Positions 1 through 6,252 of a stretch of 9,153 bases of DNA are shown here, one piece after another. The DNA lies in assembly GCA_025998595.1 (NCBI GenBank), contig BNWE01000047.1:1-9153 (forward strand). Reading direction: 5' to 3'. Within the stretch, counting starts at the first letter, position 1. Each line of letters opens with the position of its first letter. A program made the position numbers and the translations under genes. The notes under the pieces were generated by a model. It did not search any database and had not been told where the DNA came from. It saw nothing but the letters and a program-made list of their open reading frames with translations. Source of the DNA: Alphaproteobacteria bacterium (GTDB taxonomy: Bacteria; Pseudomonadota; Alphaproteobacteria; UBA3830).

Positions 1-325
1 TGATAGCGCTTGCTCCAACGGCATTTTTGCGAATTGTTTGTCTTCCGACATGAGCAAGCTGCATTATCAATTTTACTTCTGGCCTATGACGTTTAACTTC
101 CGCAACGACTTTTTTCCAGGCGTCCTGATGACGTTCGTTTACAATGCCGGCTTGAAAAGGATGCATCGCTCTTCCGTTTTCCGAAACATAAACAAAACCG
201 GTGATTATTGTATGAGCGGAAATATTTTTGTACAGCGAAGACAGCCTGGAGACATCGACGACTCCATCCGAATCCGCGAGATTTTCTATGGTTGCTCCGC
301 GTATTATTTTATCCGAATAATCCAT
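1..325 (-). CDS. Old Yellow Enzyme-family NADH:flavin oxidoreductase, N-terminal part (runs off the window)
   Basis: The first 108 residues are visible; the rest lies beyond the left edge. The start is ATG at 323-325. The protein opens with KIIRGATIENLADSDG, which matches the conserved N-terminal strand of OYE-like TIM-barrel flavoproteins (typically an R-S-A-T-x-E motif followed by a D-G turn). Further on are IITGFVYVSENGRA and LIMQLAHVGRQT, the latter being the usual Q-L-x-H-x-G-R-Q strand next to FMN. Members of this family are cytosolic FMN enzymes that use NAD(P)H to reduce activated C=C bonds or act on related substrates. The gene overlaps the end of the ThiL-like gene by 17 nt, so it is probably the fifth gene of the operon starting at the prenyltransferase. 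A reductive step on an unsaturated or prenylated intermediate is a reasonable inference. The exact substrate, and the C-terminal half that could carry an extra FAD/Fe-S domain, cannot be seen here. Confidence 0.85.
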   Translation of the reverse strand, partial: MDYSDKIIRGATIENLADSDGVVDVSRLSSLYKNISAHTIITGFVYVSENGRAMHPFQAGIVNERHQDAWKKVVAEVKRHRPEVKLIMQLAHVGRQTIRKNAVGASAI

Positions 326-1163
326 AAACCATCTCACTAACTGCCTCCATATATTTTGAAAGATCGGTGTAGGAACGTGGATCTGGAGGTGGATTTTTCA
401 ACGCAACTCCGTCTAGAAAAAGTCCGGTTTCGTTAGGAGTTACTGTTCCTATCATAATTGCGTCCGACACTAATTCGGAGCTGCTAAAAAGAAGCTCATA
501 TTCTCCTGCGCCGCCAAAAAGCATTCTCAAATCTTTTGCCGGAGGATTTTCCACATCTATTCTGAACTGCGGATTTAACGTGTGCAATTGCCACAACGCA
601 TCCACAAAACCTCCGCTCGTATCTATGCCGGCGAGCATTGTTTCGGGCATGGAACGCATTTCGAATTTCGGTGTTGGATGCGACATCACAATGGCCTCGT
701 TTGCGTCTCCCAAATTTCCCGTCACATAAAGATTCTGGAAAGTATTCGGAAAAATTCTCGACACATTTTTTATCTGAGGACCAAGAGCGATTCCGGTGTA
801 ACTAAACTTTTCCGCCTGTCCCATATCTCCGCCAATGAGAACGCAATCGATGGATTTTAGTGTGTCGCTAATGCCAGCCGTCAAATTCTTCATCCATTCG
901 TAATCGGCATTGTTTGCAAGCACCATCGAATGCAGAAAAAACGCCGGCTTGCATCCGGACGCAGTCAAATCACTCACAGTTGCCGTCACAAGATTGCAGC
1001 CAAGCAGATATGGATCATCGTCGGTAAATAGATCTTCTTCTAGCGAAAAAGTATCGCAGGTAATTCCAAATTTTTGGCCGCTGATTTCGATAATTTGCGC
1101 ATCGGATTTGAACAAATCTTTTACGTCTTTGAATAGAGCAGCGATCAATTCGTATTCTTTCAT
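309..1163 (-). CDS. ThiL/PurM-superfamily (AIR synthase-related) ATP-binding protein
   Basis: This 284-residue protein resembles thiamine-monophosphate kinase and other AIR-synthase-related proteins. Visible motifs are GITCDTFS (about residue 33), GCNLVTATVSDLTASGCKP (55-73, equivalent to the ThiL segment with S-D-L-A-A-M-G), LIGGDMG (109-115), LYVTGNLGDANEA (145-157), AGIDTSGG (178-185) and GGAGEYELLF (217-226). In ThiL the last two are usually D-I-S-D-G and G-G-E-D-Y-E-L-L, so here an acidic residue is replaced in each. The fold and nucleotide binding are well supported, but true thiamine-phosphate kinase activity is doubtful. The ATG at 1161-1163 shares an ATGA overlap with the stop of the lipid kinase, a classic coupled arrangement; the open frame reaches upstream to 1280 only inside the kinase gene. 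Its place between a lipid kinase and an OYE suggests an ATP-dependent step on the operon's product rather than thiamine synthesis. The substrate is unknown. Confidence 0.8.
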   Translation of the reverse strand: MKEYELIAALFKDVKDLFKSDAQIIEISGQKFGITCDTFSLEEDLFTDDDPYLLGCNLVTATVSDLTASGCKPAFFLHSMVLANNADYEWMKNLTAGISDTLKSIDCVLIGGDMGQAEKFSYTGIALGPQIKNVSRIFPNTFQNLYVTGNLGDANEAIVMSHPTPKFEMRSMPETMLAGIDTSGGFVDALWQLHTLNPQFRIDVENPPAKDLRMLFGGAGEYELLFSSSELVSDAIMIGTVTPNETGLFLDGVALKNPPPDPRSYTDLSKYMEAVSEMVYGLFG

Positions 1164-2116
1164 TTTATTAGCTCCAGCGCTTTTTGCAGGCATTCGATTT
1201 TTATGGGAGTGTATTTGTATGAATCGCCATCGTATTCTATCTGTTGAGATGGAGTTGTTTTTATTTCGATCGTTTTGCACTTTTTTATATATGCGTTCGG
1301 CGGAATTTTCCCATTATATGCGTTTAGAAATGTTCCCAGAGATATTTTTTTGATAACGATAACATAGAGCGCTCCGTCGTCACTTTTGGAATCAAGATCG
1401 AAGTGCAATCCGGACGCCAGGAAATTATTTTTCATAACTGCGATGTGCTTTACTTCATCGAAATTTACAATTTCACCATCGATGATGACTTCAGCGCGAA
1501 ATGGCTTCGACCTCACAATGGATATCAGCGCAGCCAAACATGTGCCGAGAAAATCTCCAAAATATTTTCTTATTTTATTCGAGATATTCGCGATTGTCGC
1601 ACCAATTCCAATGTTACAACTAGACGCGAAATAACAGATTTCTCCACTGTCATCATAGGATAATTTCGCAATATCTATGGGAACGGATCTATTGGCCAAC
1701 AGCACCAATATGGATTTTTCCGGCTCCGTTGGAATAGCGTGAAATTTGCAGAAATCCGGACTCGTGCCGGAATAAAGTACTCCTAATTTCTTCTTCTGTG
1801 GAGATTTCATTATTCCATTTATTACTAAATTTATCGTTCCATCGCCGCCGACGGCAGCGGCAACTTCATTTTCGTCAGCAATCACTTTATTCAATAAATC
1901 TTCTGCACTTTTGCTAACGACTTCTTTCATTCCTCTGTTGAGAAAAAACTTCCAGTTATCCTTTCCACGATAATTTCTAGAACTGGGATTCAAAACCAAC
2001 GTGACTGCCAACGTGACTGCCAACGTGACGTTGGATCCATCAATGCTATCGCGAGCTTCACAACCGTATGCGAGATGTGCTTGCAATAAATGAGGTGTGT
2101 CATTATTTTCTGTCAT
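1160..2116 (-). CDS. Diacylglycerol kinase-family lipid kinase with a repeat-derived N-terminal extension
   Basis: The core is a DAGK-catalytic-domain (YegS/DgkB-like) kinase, which transfers phosphate from ATP to a lipid hydroxyl at the membrane. Counting from the ATG at 2114-2116 (318 residues), it shows LVLNPSSRNYRGK at about 40-52, the nucleotide-binding AAVGGDGTINLVINGIM at 87-103 with GGDGT at 90-94, the family segment LGVLYSGTSPDFCKFHAIP at 111-129, the C-terminal DDGALYVIVI and a final QIEYDGD. Family members normally begin only a few residues before the N-P-x-S segment. Here about 39 extra residues precede it, and part of them (NVTLAVTLAVTL) is the translation of a 12-bp tandem repeat and palindrome. 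The frame stays open to a TTG at 2167, and a TTG at 1997-1999 would start right at the core. The true start is therefore uncertain. It follows the radical SAM gene and overlaps the ThiL-like gene by 4 nt. Confidence 0.82.
   Translation of the reverse strand: MTENNDTPHLLQAHLAYGCEARDSIDGSNVTLAVTLAVTLVLNPSSRNYRGKDNWKFFLNRGMKEVVSKSAEDLLNKVIADENEVAAAVGGDGTINLVINGIMKSPQKKKLGVLYSGTSPDFCKFHAIPTEPEKSILVLLANRSVPIDIAKLSYDDSGEICYFASSCNIGIGATIANISNKIRKYFGDFLGTCLAALISIVRSKPFRAEVIIDGEIVNFDEVKHIAVMKNNFLASGLHFDLDSKSDDGALYVIVIKKISLGTFLNAYNGKIPPNAYIKKCKTIEIKTTPSQQIEYDGDSYKYTPIKIECLQKALELIK
1996..2038. repeat. 12-bp tandem repeat running into a 19-bp palindromic motif
   Basis: The unit ccaacgtgactg occurs at 1996-2007 and 2008-2019. 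A third unit starts identically (ccaacgtgac) but continues as a perfect palindrome, CCAACGTGACGTTGG at 2020-2034, followed by ATCC. The 12-bp period keeps the lipid kinase frame open and adds TLAV repeats to that protein. The 19-bp block 2020-2038 recurs at 6092-6110 (18 of 19 identical, opposite strand) and at 2208-2226 (16 of 19, opposite strand). Confidence 0.85.
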
Positions 2117-2131
2117 CGTCTGTTCCAAAAT

Positions 2132-2153
2132 AAACGCGTGTGGTGCAACCACC
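2132..2153 (-). repeat. Hairpin repeat, copy in the operon
   Basis: Read on the minus strand this 22-nt stretch starts GGTGGTTGCACC and ends CACGCGTTT. It is identical at 20 of 22 positions to 6060-6081 on the plus strand. The two differences lie opposite each other in the stem (GTGGT-TGC-ACCAC here, GTGCT-TGC-AGCAC there), so pairing is kept. Length and covariation argue against chance. Confidence 0.7.
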
Positions 2154-2192
2154 TTCAGCGTATACAAGCTTTATCTCCATGCTGCAACAAAC

Positions 2193-3473
2193 TCACAAAA
2201 AATCACCGGGTCCAGCGTCACGCTGGTATATTTTTAGCTTTTGATATATTTTTGTTGGAGTACCGTGGCTCCAATTTTTCACTAATTCCTTTGTGTATTC
2301 ATATGGTATTGGCGTTTTTTCGATGGAATGCTTCTTCATAAATTCGTAAATTTCCGACGCTTTTACTTCGCACATCCATTCGATACATGGAACTTTAAAC
2401 GCCTCCCTCATGCGGGCGAATATGATTTCAAACGGTTCTTCATTTACATTTCCAAACGATATATTTAGGAATTCGCACGGCTGAACTTCTCCATTTGCGC
2501 CCACGTAAAATCTGTCGATGCCTCCGCAGGTGCATCCGAATTTATCTTCGTGTTCCTCCTGAGCCTGAGCCGGAAGTGCCGAAAAATCCTGAAGTGCGTT
2601 ATAGTGTTTATGAGCTTTGGAAACATATCTCCGGATTTCGGCATCTTTTTCATTCAGCGTTTTATTTTTCAACCATTCGCCGGCCCGTTTCGGATGAATC
2701 AGCTGCACAAAATCGCAGTTGCAATCTTTCGCCAAAAGCATAATTTCGTCGAGAACATTGTCTTGTATTTGCTCGTATGTGAGAACGGTGTTTATGGCAT
2801 TTCCGAGACCGACTTCTTTACATAAAACGAGAGTTTTTTTGGCCAGTTCAAATGCACCTTTGACTCCAACAAAGTCGTCGTGAAATTCCGCAGACGAACC
2901 GTGAACGGAGACCATTATTCCACACACTCCTTTTTCCTTTAAGGTCGCAAGTTTCTTTTTGGTGATGTTTGTTCCGGTGGTATTTATCCAGACCTCCATG
3001 CTATCGTCCAGCGAATCCATGATTTTGCACAATAAATTGAATTTCAAAAATGCGTCGCCGCCTTCTATATTGAGAAAACTGACTCCGGCTTCGGAAAGTT
3101 TCTTCACGGTTTCCAAAACTTTTTCCGACGACATATCCTCATTTTTATCGAATCTCTGATAGCAGTGTTTGCAGCGATATGGACATGCCTTCGTTACGGA
3201 TAACACAACAGTCACCGGCTTTGGTGGTTTGGAGATTAGTTTATCTTCGATGGCTTTGAAAAAAGCTCGTGTCGGATAAGCTGGTAAATATATGTGCAGC
3301 TTATAGGTTCCGTTCGCTAATTTTACGACTTTATTATCGGAAAACGCCGCCAACAATCTGACCGCGGCAGTTATAAATTTAATGCTCAAATGCTTTCTGT
3401 ATTTCCAGAGAACATGCATTCCTATTTTTGCGTATATCAAAAATTTCGCTATGCCAATTTTATTCTGTTGCAT
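2193..3473 (-). CDS. Radical SAM enzyme with SPASM-like C-terminal cysteine cluster
   Basis: From the ATG at 3471-3473 the protein has 426 residues. The cluster-binding motif C-x3-C-x2-C is CPYRCKHC at 97-104, followed by the SAM-binding EGGDAF near 137-142 (family G-G-E). A C-terminal segment with cysteines at 314, 316, 333, 363 and 368 (CTCGGIDRFYVGANGEVQPC, then CIEWMC) resembles SPASM/twitch domains that hold a second Fe-S cluster. About 60 basic and hydrophobic residues precede LHIYLPAYPTRAFF, so membrane association is possible. Such enzymes generate a 5'-deoxyadenosyl radical to modify peptides or small molecules; the substrate here is unknown. The gene overlaps the UbiA-like gene by 14 nt. 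A GTG at 3513-3515 would add 14 residues inside that gene and is less likely. The last ten or so residues come from a palindromic repeat, so the original C-terminus may have been replaced. Confidence 0.88.
   Translation of the reverse strand: MQQNKIGIAKFLIYAKIGMHVLWKYRKHLSIKFITAAVRLLAAFSDNKVVKLANGTYKLHIYLPAYPTRAFFKAIEDKLISKPPKPVTVVLSVTKACPYRCKHCYQRFDKNEDMSSEKVLETVKKLSEAGVSFLNIEGGDAFLKFNLLCKIMDSLDDSMEVWINTTGTNITKKKLATLKEKGVCGIMVSVHGSSAEFHDDFVGVKGAFELAKKTLVLCKEVGLGNAINTVLTYEQIQDNVLDEIMLLAKDCNCDFVQLIHPKRAGEWLKNKTLNEKDAEIRRYVSKAHKHYNALQDFSALPAQAQEEHEDKFGCTCGGIDRFYVGANGEVQPCEFLNISFGNVNEEPFEIIFARMREAFKVPCIEWMCEVKASEIYEFMKKHSIEKTPIPYEYTKELVKNWSHGTPTKIYQKLKIYQRDAGPGDFL
2208..2226. repeat. Palindromic motif covering the 3' end of the radical SAM gene
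   Basis: GGGTCCAGCGTCACGCTGG contains the perfect 15-bp palindrome CCAGCGTCACGCTGG. Compared with the copy at 2020-2038 it has an A-T pair changed to G-C on both arms, so the stem is preserved. On the minus strand it encodes the QRDAGP part of the radical SAM C-terminus, just before the TGA at 2193-2195. Confidence 0.8.
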
Positions 3474-4407
3474 CTGTATACCATTTTTCAAAAACAATAG
3501 AAATTCCAATCTCACACAAGCCGCTTAACAAAAATCCCTCAATTGGATTGTTTAGACAGACTAGCGCCGACTGAGAGTAGCATAATGCTCTAAAGTTGTA
3601 TTTCAGGTTAAAATACGTCGGAGCTCCAACATTTTTTTTAAGAAAAACATAGCCAGTGTAGATGTGCAAAAATGATGCCTCCAGACATGTAATCCAAAAC
3701 AAAAATTCGCTTTCGCTTTTGTGAACAAACATAAAAATCACAAACGGAATAAAACCAATGACGAATCCTATGCGGGATGCTTTTTTGCGGCCATATTTTA
3801 CGATAAGCGTGTTTTTTCCAGCTGCTTTGTCTCCCTCCAGATCCTTAAAATATGTGAAATATGTCATGATCATGTTTAGAACGACCAGAATGAGCCAAAT
3901 CGTCCAATGATCCGTGAAAAAGCTTGTGATTCCGCCTCCCAAAAGAACATATGCATACCAGGCACAGCAGGAAATGGAGAGTCCAAACGTGAGATTTCCA
4001 ACAATTCCGTATGCTTTTGCATATGAATAAATGATGTTCATCACGACTCCGGCGATAATCGGAATTACGCTAATCGCATTTACGTACAGCGAATATATGA
4101 TTATCACGCAAATGGCTGACGCGCTGATCGCCAATGCAATATTCGCCGGAAGAGCGCCGGTAACCATCGGACGATTCGGCGCATTTATGCGATCTTCTTC
4201 CAGATTGATGTAATCATTTATTATCTGATTTACTCCCCAGCTGAGAAATAAAAACAGCATCAATATCGCCTTGGAGAAAAACGAAATTCCATCATGGGGA
4301 AGCAATGACATTCCAACACACCCGGCCGTCAATGTGACAAAGCAGTAGTAGAATCGCATCGATTTCAAATAAGCGCAAAGAACTGATGTTTTACTTTTTT
4401 CCACCAT
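3460..4407 (-). CDS. UbiA-superfamily membrane prenyltransferase
   Basis: This 315-residue protein (ATG at 4405-4407) is rich in hydrophobic segments, consistent with the eight or nine transmembrane helices of the UbiA fold. The first Mg-diphosphate site is NDYINLEEDRINAPNRP (residues 64-80) and the second is YFKDLEGDKAAGKNTL (around 186-201), both typical of UbiA enzymes that move a prenyl chain from its diphosphate to an aromatic or glycerol-phosphate acceptor. Relatives include UbiA, MenA, homogentisate prenyltransferases and digeranylgeranylglyceryl-phosphate synthase. I cannot choose among these from sequence alone. An upstream in-frame ATG at 4456-4458 would add 17 residues; I prefer the shorter form because family members start close to the first helix. 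It leads the five-gene operon, 142 bp downstream of the lipoprotein gene. That gap contains a TACAAT hexamer (minus strand) but no convincing -35, so read-through from the lipoprotein gene is also possible. Confidence 0.88.
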   Translation of the reverse strand: MVEKSKTSVLCAYLKSMRFYYCFVTLTAGCVGMSLLPHDGISFFSKAILMLFLFLSWGVNQIINDYINLEEDRINAPNRPMVTGALPANIALAISASAICVIIIYSLYVNAISVIPIIAGVVMNIIYSYAKAYGIVGNLTFGLSISCCAWYAYVLLGGGITSFFTDHWTIWLILVVLNMIMTYFTYFKDLEGDKAAGKNTLIVKYGRKKASRIGFVIGFIPFVIFMFVHKSESEFLFWITCLEASFLHIYTGYVFLKKNVGAPTYFNLKYNFRALCYSQSALVCLNNPIEGFLLSGLCEIGISIVFEKWYTDATE

Positions 4408-4549
4408 TGATTTTCTATCGCATTCCTCATATACTTTTGCATTGTAATGGCAAAACATTTAAAAAGAGTGTATTTTGGATGGAAACTGTAAAAGCGATCG
4501 CGCTTAGAAAATCGACTCGCAGTTTTAAGTGTGAAAAAACTACTTCTCT

Positions 4550-5914
4550 TCACATATGACGCAAATATGATTCTCTCATTTTCATAAATCTATTTTTGTA
4601 CGCTGCTTTTATCTTTTTCTGCGACAATGGAGAGGATGGAACGGTGAAAGCCTTCGTTCCTATTGATGCAAATTCTCTTATACATTTAATCTTGCTCACG
4701 CACTCATAAAATGTTTTGCGTCTTTTCTCGGTGTCGTATATTTTTTCATCTTTGTAGAGATTGTGGAGCTTTTCCGCCAAAATGCTGGAGTTTTCCAATA
4801 ATTCGTTCATCTGCGACATATAGCTGTGACTCCACTCTCTATACAAAAAACGTGCAATATTCACCTGCCAATAGACGTGATAGGCTAATCTTGCAGATAG
4901 TGCATCAATTTGTTTTTCAAAATCTTCAAGCTTCGGAAATTTTTTTACTAGTTCAGGAACCAAATCTTTCTCAAAGGCATAAAAATACCCCAATTCTTCA
5001 CCACACTCAACGCCAACATGCATATCATGTATATGAAATGCCAACCAACTCAAATATCCACTCGTCCTGTAAAGAAAATGCTCAAGCCTGCTTCTTTCGA
5101 TTGCTGCATTTTTTATGTTATTTTTTTTAACTGCATTTCTCAGAGCATCAAATATCAGCGTTCCGTCACTATCAGTTTTAGGACCTGTTCCACGAGGCCA
5201 CGACATACAAGGCAAAAAACAACATTCGTCATTTTCCTTTATTGGAGACGTGGTTTTTTTTAGAAACGAATCCTTTAACGTACCGTCGGTAATTAGCTGA
5301 AGTAGCATGGGAGTTGGATTGAACGCGCCTACTATTTCGTTTTTTCCATTGTCAATAATATATCTCATGGTTTCTTTAATCGCCCGGACGTTATTAGACG
5401 ATATTTTTTCTGCGGACTCTCCAAAAGATTCTGGTTGGGCATCTTCTTTTGCCTGAATATCCTCTAAAATTTCCCTTGTTCTTGCTTTGTGGGCAGTATA
5501 CAACTTTATATTGTCTGCGATTATTTTGTCTAGTACTTTTTCTTCAATTGCTTTGGCCAATGGCAGAACCTGATTGTAGCTTAATTTTAGTCCATTCATG
5601 GATGCTTTTAGCTTTTTTTGCATTTTGTTTAGTATTTCGGAAATGCGATAGGAGATAACGCTGACAAATGGTAGTTCATTATTTAGTCTTCTGTTGCTTT
5701 TGCCATAAAGCGCGTACGTGATCTTTGCTGCTCTTAAGCGTTCATCAGAGATAATGCGCATTCCTTCAGCGAACTCGCTAATGAAAATATCCTTAATTTT
5801 TCGCATATCCTCAGTCATTTGCTCTTCCACTAAAAAGCTATCATCTTGAAGTACTTTTTCGCTCTCACATCCGATTAACAACATGCACAATATGCAACAT
5901 AAAATTATTCTCAT
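4550..5914 (-). CDS. Putative lipoprotein of unknown function
   Basis: This is a 454-residue protein beginning MRIILCCILCMLLIGC, a short basic N-terminus with a hydrophobic stretch ending in the lipobox L-I-G-C (Cys16). It is followed by Glu, so after lipidation it should sit on the outside of the cytoplasmic membrane or in an outer membrane. The mature part is mostly charged and helix-prone (for example 85-160 and 315-400), with a cysteine-containing loop CCFLPCMSWPRGTGP near 231-245 and an aromatic and histidine-rich patch (WLAFHIHDMHVGVECGEELGYFYAFE, split here as WLAFHIHDMHVG at 290-301 plus VECGEELGYFYAFE). I do not recognise the family. The start ATG at 5912-5914 is preceded by a weak purine stretch (GAGAAAAG). 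It is divergent from the ankyrin gene and upstream of the prenyltransferase on the same strand. Functional links to either are not shown. Confidence 0.75.
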   Translation of the reverse strand: MRIILCCILCMLLIGCESEKVLQDDSFLVEEQMTEDMRKIKDIFISEFAEGMRIISDERLRAAKITYALYGKSNRRLNNELPFVSVISYRISEILNKMQKKLKASMNGLKLSYNQVLPLAKAIEEKVLDKIIADNIKLYTAHKARTREILEDIQAKEDAQPESFGESAEKISSNNVRAIKETMRYIIDNGKNEIVGAFNPTPMLLQLITDGTLKDSFLKKTTSPIKENDECCFLPCMSWPRGTGPKTDSDGTLIFDALRNAVKKNNIKNAAIERSRLEHFLYRTSGYLSWLAFHIHDMHVGVECGEELGYFYAFEKDLVPELVKKFPKLEDFEKQIDALSARLAYHVYWQVNIARFLYREWSHSYMSQMNELLENSSILAEKLHNLYKDEKIYDTEKRRKTFYECVSKIKCIREFASIGTKAFTVPSSPLSQKKIKAAYKNRFMKMRESYLRHM

Positions 5915-5937
5915 ATCTTTTCTCGATAAAATAATAC

Positions 5938-5964
5938 AATATAACTATAGTCTAGCTGTGTTAA
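5938..5964 (-). promoter_or_regulatory. Possible promoter of the lipoprotein gene
   Basis: On the minus strand TTAACA (5959-5964) and TATATT (5938-5943) are separated by 15 bp, slightly short for a sigma70-type promoter, and lie about 25 bp upstream of the ATG at 5914. The region is AT-rich, so similar hexamers could occur by chance. Confidence 0.3.
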
Positions 5965-6059
5965 TAAAAAGTTAATTTTATGCACTACTATTGACCAATG
6001 TGATGCTGAAAAAATCAGACCTGTTGAGTAACCTTCCTCTATCCGGTATTTTTGTCGTT

Positions 6060-6081
6060 GGTGCTTGCAGCACACGCGTTT
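6060..6081 (+). repeat. Hairpin repeat, copy in the MITE-like element
   Basis: The stem is GTGCT-TGC-AGCAC followed by ACGCGTTT. It matches the minus strand of 2132-2153 at 20 of 22 positions, with both differences pairing partners in the stem. Confidence 0.7.
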
Positions 6082-6091
6082 TATCATTATT

Positions 6092-6110
6092 GGATCCAAC
6101 GTCACGTTAG
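6092..6110. repeat. Palindromic motif, copy in the MITE-like element
   Basis: GGATCCAACGTCACGTTAG equals the minus strand of 2020-2038 at 18 of 19 positions. The single change breaks the outer pair of the palindrome but leaves AACGT-C-ACGTT intact. Confidence 0.75.
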
Positions 6111-6182
6111 CCTAAAAAATCCTCGGATATAGTCGGTTACGCAACAGGTCTAATCTACATCTTTTTTTAACTTTTTATAGTT

Positions 6183-6188
6183 TATAAT
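6183..6188 (+). promoter_or_regulatory. Possible -10 element of the ankyrin gene
   Basis: A consensus TATAAT lies 64 bp before the ankyrin gene start and about 30 bp after the MITE end. No good -35 hexamer sits at the right distance; the upstream sequence is a T-rich tract. If it is used, the promoter lies just outside the element. Confidence 0.35.
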
Positions 6189-6252
6189 GGAAAAACGTAA
6201 TGACGACGAATAGACCCAATGGTTAATGAGAGCCGCTTAATAGGATTACGCA

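Larger units (their letters stand above)
1996..2226. mobile_element. Possible composite palindromic element inserted at the radical SAM/lipid kinase junction
   Basis: The segment is bounded by two copies of the same 19-bp palindromic block in inverted orientation (2020-2038 and 2208-2226) and contains a hairpin (2132-2153). The hairpin and one palindrome also occur in the MITE-like element at 6017-6151. All other junctions of this operon overlap, whereas this one is expanded. The end of the radical SAM protein (QRDAGPGDFL) and the extra N-terminus of the lipid kinase are both encoded by it. I see no transposase, no long terminal inverted repeat and no clear target duplication here, so calling it one inserted unit is an inference. 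It might instead be several small repeats that accumulated. Confidence 0.45.
6017..6151. mobile_element. MITE-like 135-bp element with terminal inverted repeats and AATC target duplication
   Basis: The two ends are inverted copies: AGACCTGTTGAGTAACC at 6017-6033 and AGACCTGTTGCGTAACC read on the minus strand from 6151 to 6135, matching at 16 of 17 positions. Similarity resumes at TATCCG further in. The tetranucleotide AATC directly flanks both ends (6013-6016 and 6152-6155), as expected of a target duplication. The inside has no coding capacity for a transposase. It holds a hairpin (6060-6081) and a palindrome (6092-6110), both shared with the operon repeat near 2020-2226. It fills much of the 338-bp gap between the lipoprotein and ankyrin genes. 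A non-autonomous derivative of an insertion sequence is the best reading; I cannot name the parent family. Confidence 0.72.

Noticed and set aside
38..340. Plus-strand open frame of 100 codons
   Set aside because: It is antisense to the OYE-family N-terminus, whose conserved motifs are unmistakable; the plus-strand translation shows no recognisable domain.
910..1353. Plus-strand open frame of 147 codons
   Set aside because: It lies opposite the ThiL-like and lipid kinase genes, spans their junction, and has no recognisable motifs.
4480..4520. Possible terminator between the lipoprotein and the prenyltransferase, around gcgatcgcgctt
   Set aside because: The palindrome is short and not followed by a T run on the minus strand, so it does not support a terminator call.
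4711..5130. Plus-strand open frame of 139 codons
   Set aside because: It is antisense to the lipoprotein gene; its composition is cysteine-, histidine- and arginine-rich as expected of a shadow frame.
5911..6105. Minus-strand 64-codon frame upstream of the lipoprotein
   Set aside because: It runs from inside the MITE across the promoter region to the lipoprotein start; no ribosome binding site or protein-like pattern is seen.
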